This document shows positions 35,101 through 44,128 of a stretch of 64,000 nucleotides of DNA, one piece after another. Origin of the DNA: Methanomassiliicoccus sp. (lineage in GTDB: Archaea; Thermoplasmatota; Thermoplasmata; Methanomassiliicoccales; Methanomassiliicoccaceae); contig JAAYAX010000011.1 of assembly GCA_012719175.1 (NCBI GenBank), positions 186,001 to 250,000 on the forward strand. Reading direction: 5' to 3'. The position numbers and the translations under genes are program-made. Below the pieces are notes generated by a model. The model ran no database searches, was not told where the DNA came from, and worked only from the letters and a program-made list of their open reading frames with translations. The stretch's first letter is position 1; the number at the start of each line of letters is the position of its first letter.

Positions 35101-35780
35101 AGCTCGTGATGAACAACGACACCTCGAAAGGACCCTTAGGCCAATACCTGGCGATGGACACTGAGATCGAAGTGTTCGTGGATGGCTACTATCGCTTCTA
35201 TGTCCAGAGTAACAGCAACGTTTCATTGTGGCTCGATGGTAGTGAGGTGGAGAGCCTGAACGCCCCAACCCACTACGTGACGGTCTATCTGGAAGTAGGA
35301 GCCCATAACATTACATTTCTGGCAGAGGACCCGTCTAACTCTTCAGGCGAGGTTCTCCTGTTCTCCGCCAATGCCGGCGATACCATCGCCTCGCTAAACG
35401 AGTTCGGTAGCACGTTGGGAGGTATCTCGTCAATGGAGAAGGAGAGCGCTTCATCTTACGATCTGAGATTGTCCACCACCGGGCCGTCCTTTCTTATTTT
35501 CAACAACGCCTTCGATTCAGCTTGGTCAGTGACGCCAGAGGGAGGGGAGACGGTCTCCTCGTTCCCGGTCAACACCGCTATGAACGGCTTCATAATGGAG
35601 GGAAGCGGCAACATATCGCTCTCCCTGTCATACTCCCTTGACAGGCATTACATTCTGGGGATGACCATCTCCCTCATCGCACTCGTTACCATCATCGCCG
35701 GTGCCATAATCTATTACTCTGGTGCGGGGACAAGGTTGATCATAAAAGTTCGAGGCAAGCGGAACGGAAGAGGTCAATAG
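32181..35780 (+). CDS. giant GT-C-like membrane protein with extracytoplasmic beta-domains (1)
   Basis: A 1199-aa membrane protein. Residues about 18-440 hold ten or more hydrophobic helices with the pattern of GT-C glycosyltransferases. The first outer loop has GDLTWPYFNEPG (candidate catalytic Asp), and FEAPFGIAFRTSYKWLL precedes a helix, as in AftD-like or YfhO-like enzymes. Residues about 450-1160 are extracytoplasmic with many N-glycosylation sites. Repeated carbohydrate-binding-module-like sheets are visible, for example YLLNVRTLSSPQGGNLTVVI with LSAGTHEVSVLNTDG. Near the end is a conserved FNNAFDSAWSVTPEGG / NGFIM domain, then a C-terminal anchor helix and a basic tail. Two related proteins follow at 35811 and 40104. 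Confidence 0.82.
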   Translation: MGMRNVIWTWLEERRYIFAAAILISLALTCIIFLSFLLKAGVVNTGDLTWPYFNEPGLTGLYLDNTQSGLIPSQMLVYSWLFYLPLDTAIQERLLLMGVFFLMGVSCYYATFRILQQEGAEKKLAYVVAGAATVAYVVNPLNFYYLVDLFLLIGFALVPALIYVVLRFLRSEGSIKDIVVHGVLTGIIMTASSGDPRWPIWNLFLIMIILLVYLVLGRFKGLSKSVGFLIITGICFTALSAFWIVPTLAASGHSTLLTRSNLSINFYYVLNKYATLDNTIILQSDFWTPSRELFLISDTFLNSIWKTAQMVLPALAFISILFFRRNRTVISLLIISLIVILLASAPLSPLQFLKDAYQSLVFEAPFGIAFRTSYKWLLILVYPYVLLASFTILGLSRLPSKFNLKVPRLRLDGRRLTKVVAGSLVTLLVASSLIAAWPLVTGDCRGVIAPEELASDYVEAFDLIQDASGGDLGFKILYLPTNPYMGFEAPGLADSPYLHYIITNLESGNVTTAGGLLAPLGVKYIILDKFDYSKDVMESSLRNQTDLMIRLDGERLLVLENGEFGDLFRLSDLALSFDGIEGGAALAAWDGWVQTDQGFLDLEEVYDQAPYLLMGSGYPYNLIASRSITSSPFKYVPYYGDQSWTCLVAYNPSNYEWYQALKTMGLENWDLDYGEGLAYTNVSLTYPRDLPISDTALVKQFDLSNRSTVQEFIDNNYMEQFGARMTYTPELSYMKVKLLDSTDGWKTICSPLVNVSYGQTYAIKMNMASDNGFEIHIKVAEYDENGTLLSFKPMTGLGSGKIPWGTVPMSYVCNNTEVKKISIQIWHGSSPTTPLPNAISIADISIYDTSKLLISPRLDGKIEVASGGEYLLNVRTLSSPQGGNLTVVIDGTTVRLETKGKGTVMKWFNCGTMNLSAGTHEVSVLNTDGLNAVNLISLIDVGEYNSLLERYNSQLSEKALVYVLDNGVRTGATELVMNNDTSKGPLGQYLAMDTEIEVFVDGYYRFYVQSNSNVSLWLDGSEVESLNAPTHYVTVYLEVGAHNITFLAEDPSNSSGEVLLFSANAGDTIASLNEFGSTLGGISSMEKESASSYDLRLSTTGPSFLIFNNAFDSAWSVTPEGGETVSSFPVNTAMNGFIMEGSGNISLSLSYSLDRHYILGMTISLIALVTIIAGAIIYYSGAGTRLIIKVRGKRNGRGQ

Positions 35781-35810
35781 GCGCTTTACCACTGATGTCT
35801 CAGTGTCGTT

Positions 35811-38800
35811 CTAAACCCCCTTACCCGGGTATTTTCTCTGCCCCCTCCACCCCTTCCAGAGGAATAGGCCTGGAACCAGTAGGGCCGTGCCTATCACAGC
35901 TATCGGGATCCCGGAAGCAAGCCATGATTGTGGTTTGTACTCGACGGTGACGTCGGCATCCCCTGAGACGTTGATGATGAAGCCGTTGAGATATCCCCCC
36001 ACCGGTCGGGATACCACCTCCTGGCCTTCGAAGGAAAGCGCCCAATCCCCATCATAAACGGTCCCTGTTACCACTAGTATCTCTCCGTCCCCGTTCAAGC
36101 GAACCCGGTAGTGGGTAGGGTCGGAAGTGTCTACAGAGGTAACGTTGACACTATCGGTGCCATCATCGAAAATCCCGGACAGCTCTGAGGCGTTCGCGGA
36201 GTGCAACCATAGGGAGTCGAAGATGGCATTCGCACCTCCAGTGTTCCTGACCGCCACCAGGTGCTCTCCGGTGGTCAGATTTACAGTGCCGACATAGGTG
36301 CCGTCGAGGAAGTCGCCGTTCGCCTGGAATGGCGTCCCATCTATCAGCACCTGAATATCGCCATCGCCCACGGCCACCATCCTCAGGACCCTCCCGTCCA
36401 GGACGTTCATTGTGCCCGTGACCTCCTGGCCAGGCGATAGGGAAACGGCCGATCCTTGGCTGTATCGCCCGCTGTAATGCAGGTTTACTTCAGGATCACC
36501 CCCCATGTTCCTCCCCGCTTCCATTACGTACACGTTCTCCGAGGAGGACAGGATCGAGCTTGCCGACGAGAGAGCCGTGTCCCATCCGACCCCATCATTG
36601 ATCATGATCAGATTCACCGCATTGAATCCGCCGATGTTCCTCAATGACAGAATGTGCTCTCCTGCAGCCATGTGAACGTCTTCCAGCGTGGACCAACGGA
36701 ATCGGTTGAGGGAGGAGCCAGCGTCGATGGTGGCCACCTCCTCACCGTCCAGGGCTAGAACGAACGAGCCCCCCTGGACGTTCTCCAGGTACCGCGTGGA
36801 TATCAAGTAGTTACCCTCCGAAGGCACCTTCACGGATAGGTCCAACACCGAACCCGCATCGGTGCTGTTGGCCCACGTCAAGACCAGGCCTCGCCCATAG
36901 TCAAGGTCCCATCCCTCGATCCCCATCTGCAGTAGGTAATCCCTCCAGTTGGCATGCAGCCGGTCCAGGGTGGAGGCCTTTGACCACATGCTGTCGGGAT
37001 CGTGATGGTCGGTGCTGTCGAAGGGAGAGATCACTTGACCTTTGCCTTCCAGAAGCACCAGGTCCTCGGTCTGCGCGTTGGATATCAGCAACGTCCCGGT
37101 GGAGAATGACGATCCTTTTTCCTGCTGGGGGAACAGGATCCCTGTACGAACGGGATCGAAACCATCGACCCAATTCAGGGCGCGAAGATCGTCAAGGCTG
37201 CCCAGGACGGTCACCTTGTTCTCGGTGGCATAGGCTCTCACCGCCTCCCCCATCACCTCGTACACATGAAGTGCCCCATCATCGCGAACAAGGGTCATGT
37301 CCTTCTGCCAGGCCAGGGATGATCTCATATCCTGGGTCAGGTCCAGCAAGGAGGGTATGTCGTCCCTCAGGACGAGGTACTTCACGCCCGCTGTGGACAG
37401 GTACCGCCCGAAGTGATCGGTCTTGTTCTCAGCGAGGGTCTGGCTCAGGAAGGACCGGTAATATGCTCCATAAAGCGAGGTACCCCCGATGTCCGGTTTT
37501 CCAGAGTACATGTTATCGAGGTTGGCGACCATCTTTGTGGTCCAGTTCGTGGCGAGACCGGTCGAGGTGGGCAGCCACAGGACATTGAAATCCCCTTCCA
37601 GACTAGCCAACCAATCATTGGTGTCCAGGTATTCGGACGGTATCTCCACTGGAGCATATATGTCATTGAGGTAACCGTTGACACTGGGTCCCGCGTAAAC
37701 GGCGAAGCAAGAGAGCACCATGGCCACCACAACCCCCGCGGCCACGGCCTCGTTACGCATCTCTGAGCCTAATTTCCACTTACCCTTGAGGCGATCGGTG
37801 AGGCCAAGGATGGTCAGCACCATCAGCATGGAATAGATCAGGAACAAGGGACCGGACCACTTGTCCGGGTCCCTCAAGACCCATCCCAGAAAACCAAATG
37901 GAGAATCGAACGTGAGCCACACGTAGATGCCACCCAGCGGCCAGTTGGTGCCCAGGGATAGAAAAGTGAAGATCAACGCCATTCCCACAAGAAAGAGCGT
38001 GAGTCGGTCCCGCCGGAAGACCAGGGCAGCGTAGGCAACGACCGGCACCACCAGGCTTACGATCTCCCACACGATCTCCAGGCCCCCATGGGCCACTATG
38101 TCCACCCTAGGCCACCAGTAACCCACCCCCCTGATCACATTAAATGGATCGGAATTGAAGCTGAGCATGTCCAGTACCTCAACGGTGAGGACGCTGGAAG
38201 GTCCGCCGGCACCTTCCAGGATGGAGAGGATGTAAGGGACTATCCAGTACATGCTGCTGACAAGGAACACCAGGGTCAGGAGGGACAGCGACTTGAGGGA
38301 CGACGCTCGCTGCTCCCAGGTGGAACGCCCAACCACATGATAGGCGAAGGCTCCTGCGATCAGGATACCTAAGAACAAGGTATAATGGACCGATGTCGAT
38401 CCCACCGTCCACAGCAGGCCTGTGAGCACCAGCGTCTTTACGTCATGGTCACCGAGCCCTTTCATGGCCCCGATGAAGATGATAGGGGCCAGCGCGTATC
38501 CTGTCCACAGGAAGTAATGTTCGATGCGGTTCATCGACCAAGGATTGAACATGTAGACGACGGAGACACACACAGCGGCTAAGACCAAGGCCACGTCCCC
38601 CATTCCTGGCCATGCCTTTCTGCCAATCCATAAGGCGGCCACGTATGAGGCCAGGCCTGCGACGGTCAGGGTGCCCAAGATCATCATCTTGATGAAGGTC
38701 TCAGTAGGAACCCCGATGATCATGGCCAGGTTGATGGGTATGCCAAAACCCAGCAGCCGGTCGGTCTTGTCCAGGTTTGAATATTGGCCATACTCTGTCC

Positions 38801-39035
38801 ACATCGGATAAAGCTCAAAACGATCCAGTTCCCTAGGTGTGTTGAAGTCCCCGTACATGATGGTTCCGGGCGAGAGTATTATGTTAGATCCTACGAAGCA
38901 GACCAGCAAGACAATTAGGGCTGCTCCCAGTAGCACGACCCTATATTTCAGAAGGAACGCTTTGAACCGTCTAGGAATTCCCGAGATATCTAACCAGTTC
39001 ATTCTGAGCGAGGAGGATATATCCGATTCAGTCAT
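35811..39035 (-). CDS. giant GT-C-like membrane protein with extracytoplasmic beta-domains (2)
   Basis: A protein of about 1,074 aa, paralogous to the one at 32181. The membrane half (residues about 25-450) has MYGDFNTPRELDRFELYPMW in the first outer loop and FDSPFGFLGWVLRDPDKWSG before a later helix. The outer half has at least two CBM-like repeats, FVLALDGEEVATIDAG with MAAGEHILSLRNIGG, and IQVLIDGTPF with LTTGEHLVAVRNTGG. It ends with the shared GTVYDGDWALSFEGQEVV / GYLNGFI domain, a helix and a basic tail. The motif GWDLDYGRGL matches WDLDYGEGL in paralogue 1. ATG 39035 has AGAGG just upstream; GTG 39050 is an alternative. Confidence 0.82.
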   Translation of the reverse strand: MTESDISSSLRMNWLDISGIPRRFKAFLLKYRVVLLGAALIVLLVCFVGSNIILSPGTIMYGDFNTPRELDRFELYPMWTEYGQYSNLDKTDRLLGFGIPINLAMIIGVPTETFIKMMILGTLTVAGLASYVAALWIGRKAWPGMGDVALVLAAVCVSVVYMFNPWSMNRIEHYFLWTGYALAPIIFIGAMKGLGDHDVKTLVLTGLLWTVGSTSVHYTLFLGILIAGAFAYHVVGRSTWEQRASSLKSLSLLTLVFLVSSMYWIVPYILSILEGAGGPSSVLTVEVLDMLSFNSDPFNVIRGVGYWWPRVDIVAHGGLEIVWEIVSLVVPVVAYAALVFRRDRLTLFLVGMALIFTFLSLGTNWPLGGIYVWLTFDSPFGFLGWVLRDPDKWSGPLFLIYSMLMVLTILGLTDRLKGKWKLGSEMRNEAVAAGVVVAMVLSCFAVYAGPSVNGYLNDIYAPVEIPSEYLDTNDWLASLEGDFNVLWLPTSTGLATNWTTKMVANLDNMYSGKPDIGGTSLYGAYYRSFLSQTLAENKTDHFGRYLSTAGVKYLVLRDDIPSLLDLTQDMRSSLAWQKDMTLVRDDGALHVYEVMGEAVRAYATENKVTVLGSLDDLRALNWVDGFDPVRTGILFPQQEKGSSFSTGTLLISNAQTEDLVLLEGKGQVISPFDSTDHHDPDSMWSKASTLDRLHANWRDYLLQMGIEGWDLDYGRGLVLTWANSTDAGSVLDLSVKVPSEGNYLISTRYLENVQGGSFVLALDGEEVATIDAGSSLNRFRWSTLEDVHMAAGEHILSLRNIGGFNAVNLIMINDGVGWDTALSSASSILSSSENVYVMEAGRNMGGDPEVNLHYSGRYSQGSAVSLSPGQEVTGTMNVLDGRVLRMVAVGDGDIQVLIDGTPFQANGDFLDGTYVGTVNLTTGEHLVAVRNTGGANAIFDSLWLHSANASELSGIFDDGTDSVNVTSVDTSDPTHYRVRLNGDGEILVVTGTVYDGDWALSFEGQEVVSRPVGGYLNGFIINVSGDADVTVEYKPQSWLASGIPIAVIGTALLVPGLFLWKGWRGQRKYPGKGV

Positions 39036-39091
39036 AAACCTCTTCTTCACAGCGTTGTGGAGGACAGAAGGATGCCCTGCCCTCTTAGCTC

Positions 39092-39910
39092 CTATCTCTT
39101 AGGACGACCGAAGGCATAACCTAGCTTGTACGGGACACCTTTCAGTACCAACAGCAGATTCGCCTTAAGGGACCTCATAGGTTCCTGAGGATCGAACCGG
39201 CGAAAATGTTCCTTCGAGCCCACCAGTTCCTGGTAGCAGTCCGTATCGTGCATCCGGCGAACATCCATGCCGTACTTGTAGTTCTTCTTCCACAGCTCCC
39301 TCAGGTCCTTAGGTTCACGATGCCAGATACCTTCCTTGACCAGACCGATGCGGTTGGAGTACTTTGAGGCCTCGTAGAAAATTATCGCGTCCTCATAGGC
39401 ATGTATATCTGACATGCACTCCGGTAGGATGTTGGCGAAGGCCTTGCCCAAGATATCGCTGCGGTAGAAGCGAGGGCACATCACTCCGCTGATGGCATCG
39501 ATGTAAGATTCCATGTTCTTATGCAGAAGGTAACGGTCCGCATCGAACAGGCGTTCCAGCCAGGAAGTGGGAGCATATGATCTCTCCTCAAGGCACAGCA
39601 TGTCGTACCTGTCCGCCAACTGGACGCATCGCTCGATGGTGGTCCGTTCTAGGACCTGATCGGAGTCCATCAGGAGGTGAAAATCACCAGGACGGGCCTG
39701 GAAACCTTCTTTCCTCGCCCCCAGGACCTTGCCCTGGTACTGAATGACATCATCCGTGAACTCCCTGGCTATATCGGCCGTTCCATCCTTCGAAAAACTG
39801 TCGACGACGGTTATCTCTATATCTTGATAAGACTGGTCACGTACTGATTCCAGTGCAACCCGCAATGTATTGGCGGAGTTCAGTGTTGGAATGGTTACGC
39901 TGACCAACAT
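39092..39910 (-). CDS. GT2 glycosyltransferase
   Basis: A 272-aa GT2-family enzyme with VSVTIPTLNSANTLRVALES, ITVVDSFSKDGTADIA and the DxD-type LLMDSDQVLERTTIE. The acceptor region contains DIHAYEDAIIFYEAS, in the place of the ED catalytic motif, and a C-terminal LWKKNYKYGMDVRR stretch. There is no membrane helix. It lies 56 bp upstream of the second giant GT-C gene on the same strand, so it may be expressed with it. The donor and acceptor are unknown. Confidence 0.87.
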   Translation of the reverse strand: MLVSVTIPTLNSANTLRVALESVRDQSYQDIEITVVDSFSKDGTADIAREFTDDVIQYQGKVLGARKEGFQARPGDFHLLMDSDQVLERTTIERCVQLADRYDMLCLEERSYAPTSWLERLFDADRYLLHKNMESYIDAISGVMCPRFYRSDILGKAFANILPECMSDIHAYEDAIIFYEASKYSNRIGLVKEGIWHREPKDLRELWKKNYKYGMDVRRMHDTDCYQELVGSKEHFRRFDPQEPMRSLKANLLLVLKGVPYKLGYAFGRPKR

Positions 39911-40068
39911 AGCTTACGTCCTGGCAACGAAAGCCTCCTATAATAAAAGACTTTGCCAATGTCGTAGAACCAACTGCTGGTGGCCTGTCACGAACTGCTT
40001 TGTGGCCATTGTTGAACTATCTAATTGTGAGCGATATGCCTCCAGAGGTCTGGACCTCCCTGAAGTAG

Positions 40069-40079
40069 AAAAATATTAA
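40069..40079 (+). promoter_or_regulatory. TATA box of giant GT-C gene 3
   Basis: AAAAATATTAA lies 25-35 bp before ATG 40104, giving a leaderless transcript from that start. This argues against the earlier in-frame ATG 40080, which overlaps the box itself. Confidence 0.55.
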
Positions 40080-40103
40080 ATGCCGTCACAATCTGTAGAC
40101 ATT

Positions 40104-43100
40104 ATGGGATGGCAGCCCCGTATCGCTTCTTTGCGGACATACGTCCGCGATCTGAACTGGCGGCGGCACTTGGCGTTCGCTATCGTCCTGACCGCGTTGA
40201 CCGCGGTCCTCTTCTTCGGATATCTCTCAGGTCCCCTCCCCACCGGTACCGACTCCGAGGGGCTGGTCATGACCTGGGACATGGGCCTGTCTTCCGGTGG
40301 TCTGTTCTCTAGCTGGGAACCATACTCCGCTCTAGGATTTCAGAACGACCCCATACCACTTCCATCGGCCATGTTCACATTGGCCTCTTGGATGGGTCTG
40401 TCGGCCTCTGACATGTGCAAGATCATAATGGCAGGCTCCTTCTGGCTTGCGGGCGCAGCCATGTACCTATGCGCACTGAGGATCTCCAGGAGCTACCTGG
40501 GGTCAGGGGTCGCAGCCATTGTTTTCTGCTTCAATCAGGTGTTTCTGTCACAGATCCTTGAAGGACACTACTTCTTTGCCATAGGTTTCGCCCTGTTGCC
40601 TATCGCGTTCCTTACATTGTACCTGGCTATAGTGGAGGAGAATCGCCGGGCAGTTCTCGCGCTACCTATCGTCTTTTTCACTTACGGCGGCAGCTCCGCT
40701 CCCCACATGATACTCATCCTCAGCATATTCATCGTGGTGATGTCAGCCCTCTATTTCATCCAGGACCGGACGCGGCTGCACCGCACCGTGTATCCATTGA
40801 TCGCACTGGTCCTGCTGGTGATCCCAACCGCCCTTTCCCGCTTCTCCTCAGGCACGGGCATCCTTAACGCGTCCTACCGTCTCAGCGAAGCCCAGTTCTG
40901 GAGCTATCGAGACATCTTCTCCGCCCTGGCCCTCCGGTCCACGGAAAATTCGCACATGCGTGGTGGAACGGTCCAGAGCTGGGTCATCGTTGACGGTATG
41001 GACGACGTAATGATGATCATTTCCTTAGCGATCCCCATCCTGGCCGTATTGTCCTTGTATTTCAAGGAGCATCGCCAGCTTAAACTAGCCCTTGCGGGAA
41101 CGGGGCTGGTGATGCTGTTCTTCGCCCTGGGTCCGAACCAGCTTCTGTCCGGGGCGTTCGTCTGGATGTTCCAGAACGTCCCTCTGTTAGATAGCATCAG
41201 GGTCTTCTCCCGCTTCGGCATGTTCTTAGGCCTGGTGTACGCTATTTTGTTGGCCCTCCTGATCGCGGACCTTCAGAAACGTCCCTCGGTGAATCTGAGC
41301 ATCCCCCGATTGCCCAGCCTTCGTGTGCGGCAATCAGATAAGCTAGTGGCCGCTACCGCTGTCATGGTCGTGCTGGTGTCGTCCTCTTCGGTCTTCATCC
41401 AAGGGCCGTCATCCTTCACCCTTCCCAATTCCTACGCTGAACCCTTCGAGCTCATATCGACCATCGATGGCGACTACCGTATCCTCACCCTTCCTTACGG
41501 GGACGTCTACTACGATACATCGCTGGGCAAGTATGATGGGTACCCTCTGACCCTGACCAACGACCCCGGCTCCTACAGCCAGATAGTGACCGGCAAGGAG
41601 GTGGCCTACGGAGATCACAGCGAGGACTACTGGTCTGTGTGGGGAGCAATGATGTCCGAGCACAGGTATGGATACCGTTATCTGCCCATTCTCTTGGGGG
41701 ACACCGCCAGTGTCCGCTACGTGGTGGCACAGGTGCACTCTCCTGCAGGCGAGCTGAGCGACTTCAGGAACATGACCGGCCTCAGCGAATACGCGGTCCT
41801 TGCCGGAAAATCCACCGTCATGGTCAATGAACATTATGATGGTAGAGCACATACCGCCAACTCCTTGACCCTGACCACCGGTGGAAGGGCCGACATCTTG
41901 ACCGCGATTGCAGGCGGTGTCGTCAACCTCACGGATACAGATCTGGTATTGCTCGGGCAGATCGATGACAGCGCCGTACTTAACGCTCTCTGGGCCACCT
42001 CGCCCCATATCATAGTTCAGGAGGGCGATCTCCTGCAGCTTCTCGTCGAGAACGGTGCCTTTAACGAGGGCCAGCTTGTACATCTTGGTGAGTATGCGGA
42101 AGATACCTTGGACGACAGCAGCAGGTATTGGATCACCTCTTCCGATACCGTGAGGGACGGGTCATCGCTCCATGACAGTGCATACACCGATGGTCAAAAT
42201 GTCATGGAGGCCCCATTGACGGCAGGTGGAGCTGGCAGCTACGATGTCTACCTGAGGCATAGGACCGGTCCTGGGTCAGGAAACCTCTCGGTGACCGTTG
42301 ACGGTCAGGGTGCGGTCGCAGTACCTACCTACTCGCCCTTGTCCAGGGAGATCTGGACCAAGGTAGATACGTATGGTTTGAGCTCTTCTAAAATAACAGT
42401 TAAACTATCCTGCGACGGCTCCGGATGGTGCAGTGTGAGCGACATGCTCGTCGTGCCATCAGGGAATGTGGATGAGAAAACATCGGAGATCTCCGAACTG
42501 TTGGAGAACAGCTCCAGTTCGGTAACCTTTGTCTATGGGCCGGATGACCTGGCCATGGGGGTACAGGATTGGGGTTTGATGGAAGGCATGGAGGGTTGGG
42601 GCCTATCCTACAATGGTTCAGAGGACCCTTCCTTGGCAGTGAACGCGCTGATCCCTTTCGACGGCCTCTGGAGGATAACCCTGAGGACCATGAACGCCTC
42701 CACCGCTCCTTCGGCCATGATCGAGGGCGTTCCTATCGACGCCACCGACCTGGGGGACGGCTCTTTCGCCTTTGAGGTCAACCTCATAAAAGGGCTAAAG
42801 ACCATCGAGCTGAGAACATCCAGTGCGTACTCCGTGACCATCGGGAGCGACGGCCGCGATACCGGGGACGATCTGGCGGAAGCGGTCGTGACATATGAGA
42901 GAAAGAGCCCATGGAGCTACGTGGTCAATGTGAGCACGACCTCTCCCACCTTCCTGAAGCTGTCTGAAAGCTTCAGTGATCAGTGGACCGCACACAATGG
43001 TTCGGAGGCACTTCTCCACTATCAGTCCGGCTCCCAGGTCAACGGTTATTATTTGCCTTCAGCAGGTAACTACTCCATTACCATCGACTACGACTGGCAG

Positions 43101-43211
43101 GAGAGATACCAGACGAATCAGGTGGTCTTCATAGCCGCCACCTTAACAGCGACGGTAGTGCTGGCCGCGGCCTTATGGTGGAAAAAGGGACGGAACAATG
43201 CCCGTCAGTAA
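40104..43211 (+). CDS. giant GT-C-like membrane protein with extracytoplasmic beta-domains (3)
   Basis: A protein of 1,035 aa, third member of the giant family. The membrane half (residues about 15-440) has GTDSEGLVMTWDMGLSSGG in the first outer loop and a late DSIRVFSRFGMFLGLVYAIL, corresponding to the FRTSYKW and RDPDKWSG regions of the paralogues. The outer half has CBM-like units (SYDVYLRHRTGPGSGNLSVT; LWRITLRTMNASTAPSAMI) and a GMEGWGLSYNG motif matching the paralogues. The terminal domain FLKLSESFSDQWTAHNGSEA / QVNGYYLP precedes an anchor helix. It lacks the double aspartate of paralogue 1's first loop but keeps acidic residues there. Confidence 0.82.
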   Translation: MGWQPRIASLRTYVRDLNWRRHLAFAIVLTALTAVLFFGYLSGPLPTGTDSEGLVMTWDMGLSSGGLFSSWEPYSALGFQNDPIPLPSAMFTLASWMGLSASDMCKIIMAGSFWLAGAAMYLCALRISRSYLGSGVAAIVFCFNQVFLSQILEGHYFFAIGFALLPIAFLTLYLAIVEENRRAVLALPIVFFTYGGSSAPHMILILSIFIVVMSALYFIQDRTRLHRTVYPLIALVLLVIPTALSRFSSGTGILNASYRLSEAQFWSYRDIFSALALRSTENSHMRGGTVQSWVIVDGMDDVMMIISLAIPILAVLSLYFKEHRQLKLALAGTGLVMLFFALGPNQLLSGAFVWMFQNVPLLDSIRVFSRFGMFLGLVYAILLALLIADLQKRPSVNLSIPRLPSLRVRQSDKLVAATAVMVVLVSSSSVFIQGPSSFTLPNSYAEPFELISTIDGDYRILTLPYGDVYYDTSLGKYDGYPLTLTNDPGSYSQIVTGKEVAYGDHSEDYWSVWGAMMSEHRYGYRYLPILLGDTASVRYVVAQVHSPAGELSDFRNMTGLSEYAVLAGKSTVMVNEHYDGRAHTANSLTLTTGGRADILTAIAGGVVNLTDTDLVLLGQIDDSAVLNALWATSPHIIVQEGDLLQLLVENGAFNEGQLVHLGEYAEDTLDDSSRYWITSSDTVRDGSSLHDSAYTDGQNVMEAPLTAGGAGSYDVYLRHRTGPGSGNLSVTVDGQGAVAVPTYSPLSREIWTKVDTYGLSSSKITVKLSCDGSGWCSVSDMLVVPSGNVDEKTSEISELLENSSSSVTFVYGPDDLAMGVQDWGLMEGMEGWGLSYNGSEDPSLAVNALIPFDGLWRITLRTMNASTAPSAMIEGVPIDATDLGDGSFAFEVNLIKGLKTIELRTSSAYSVTIGSDGRDTGDDLAEAVVTYERKSPWSYVVNVSTTSPTFLKLSESFSDQWTAHNGSEALLHYQSGSQVNGYYLPSAGNYSITIDYDWQERYQTNQVVFIAATLTATVVLAAALWWKKGRNNARQ

Positions 43212-43240
43212 TATTTACATCAACAGACCTGACACCCAGG

Positions 43241-44125
43241 ATGGCATCGGTCTCCGTCGGGGTTTGCGCGTACAATGAGGAGAAGAACATCCTAAGCTCC
43301 CTTCGTTCGCTCATGGGGCAGAGGGAGGAAGGCTTCTCCTTGAAGGACATCGTCGTCGTGTCCAGCGGCAGCACCGATCGCACTGATGATATGGTCTTAG
43401 AGGTCAGCCGGTCCGATGAGCGCATCCGGCTGCTGAGGCAGGAAAGGAGGGAGGGCAAGAACTCTGCCGTCAATCTCTTCCTCTCCCAGGCTCAAGGGGA
43501 CGTTTGTGTCCTGGTGAACGCTGACAACACTCTGGAGCCGGACTCCCTAACCAAACTCCTCGCGCCTTTCAGCGACCTCACCGTGGGGATGGCTGGTGGA
43601 AGGCCAGTACCCACCAATGACAAGGGCACGGTGTCAGGGTTCGCCGTCCACATGCTCTGGGACATGCACCACCGCCTTTCGCTTCTGTATCCCAAGGTCG
43701 GCGAGCTGGTGGCCTTCCGGAATCTGGGCATCACCCTGCCGACGACGATGCAGTCAGATGAGGACATCATGCGGATGGAGCTGGAGAAGAAGGGGCTGCG
43801 GACGGTGTACGTACCCGAGGCCATCGTGCATAACAAGGGCCCCACGACCGTCCGCGACTTCCTCAAGCAGCGGACCAGGGTGAACATCGGGGAGCAGTAC
43901 ATGAAGCGCATCTACGACTATGATATTCCCACTTGGAACCCCAGGTGGCTTTTCCAGTCTTACTTGGGCTTCCTCAGGGACAACAGCCGGGAGCTCCCGC
44001 GGACCATTGCCGCAATGAGCCTGGAGGCCTATGCCCGGATCTATGCCATGCTGTACGTGAAGATGGACCGTGGTGACAAGGCGGTGTGGAGCCAGGTCAG
44101 CTCAACCAAGGACGTGGGGAAGTGA
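43241..44125 (+). CDS. GT2 glycosyltransferase
   Basis: A 294-aa GT2 enzyme with SVGVCAYNEEKNILSSLRSL, DIVVVSSGSTDRTDDMV, VLVNADNTLEPDSL as the DxD-like site and, in the acceptor half, TTMQSDEDIMRMELEKKG with the ED motif. KQRTRVNIGEQYMKR resembles the QxxRW-like region of processive enzymes, but it is not canonical. I chose ATG 43241 because a TATA-like TAATATTTAC at 43208-43218 lies about 25-30 bp upstream; the longer frame from 43175 would start inside the preceding gene. It converges with the SIS-HAD fusion gene with a 3-bp gap. Confidence 0.86.
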   Translation: MASVSVGVCAYNEEKNILSSLRSLMGQREEGFSLKDIVVVSSGSTDRTDDMVLEVSRSDERIRLLRQERREGKNSAVNLFLSQAQGDVCVLVNADNTLEPDSLTKLLAPFSDLTVGMAGGRPVPTNDKGTVSGFAVHMLWDMHHRLSLLYPKVGELVAFRNLGITLPTTMQSDEDIMRMELEKKGLRTVYVPEAIVHNKGPTTVRDFLKQRTRVNIGEQYMKRIYDYDIPTWNPRWLFQSYLGFLRDNSRELPRTIAAMSLEAYARIYAMLYVKMDRGDKAVWSQVSSTKDVGK

Positions 44126-44128
44126 GCT

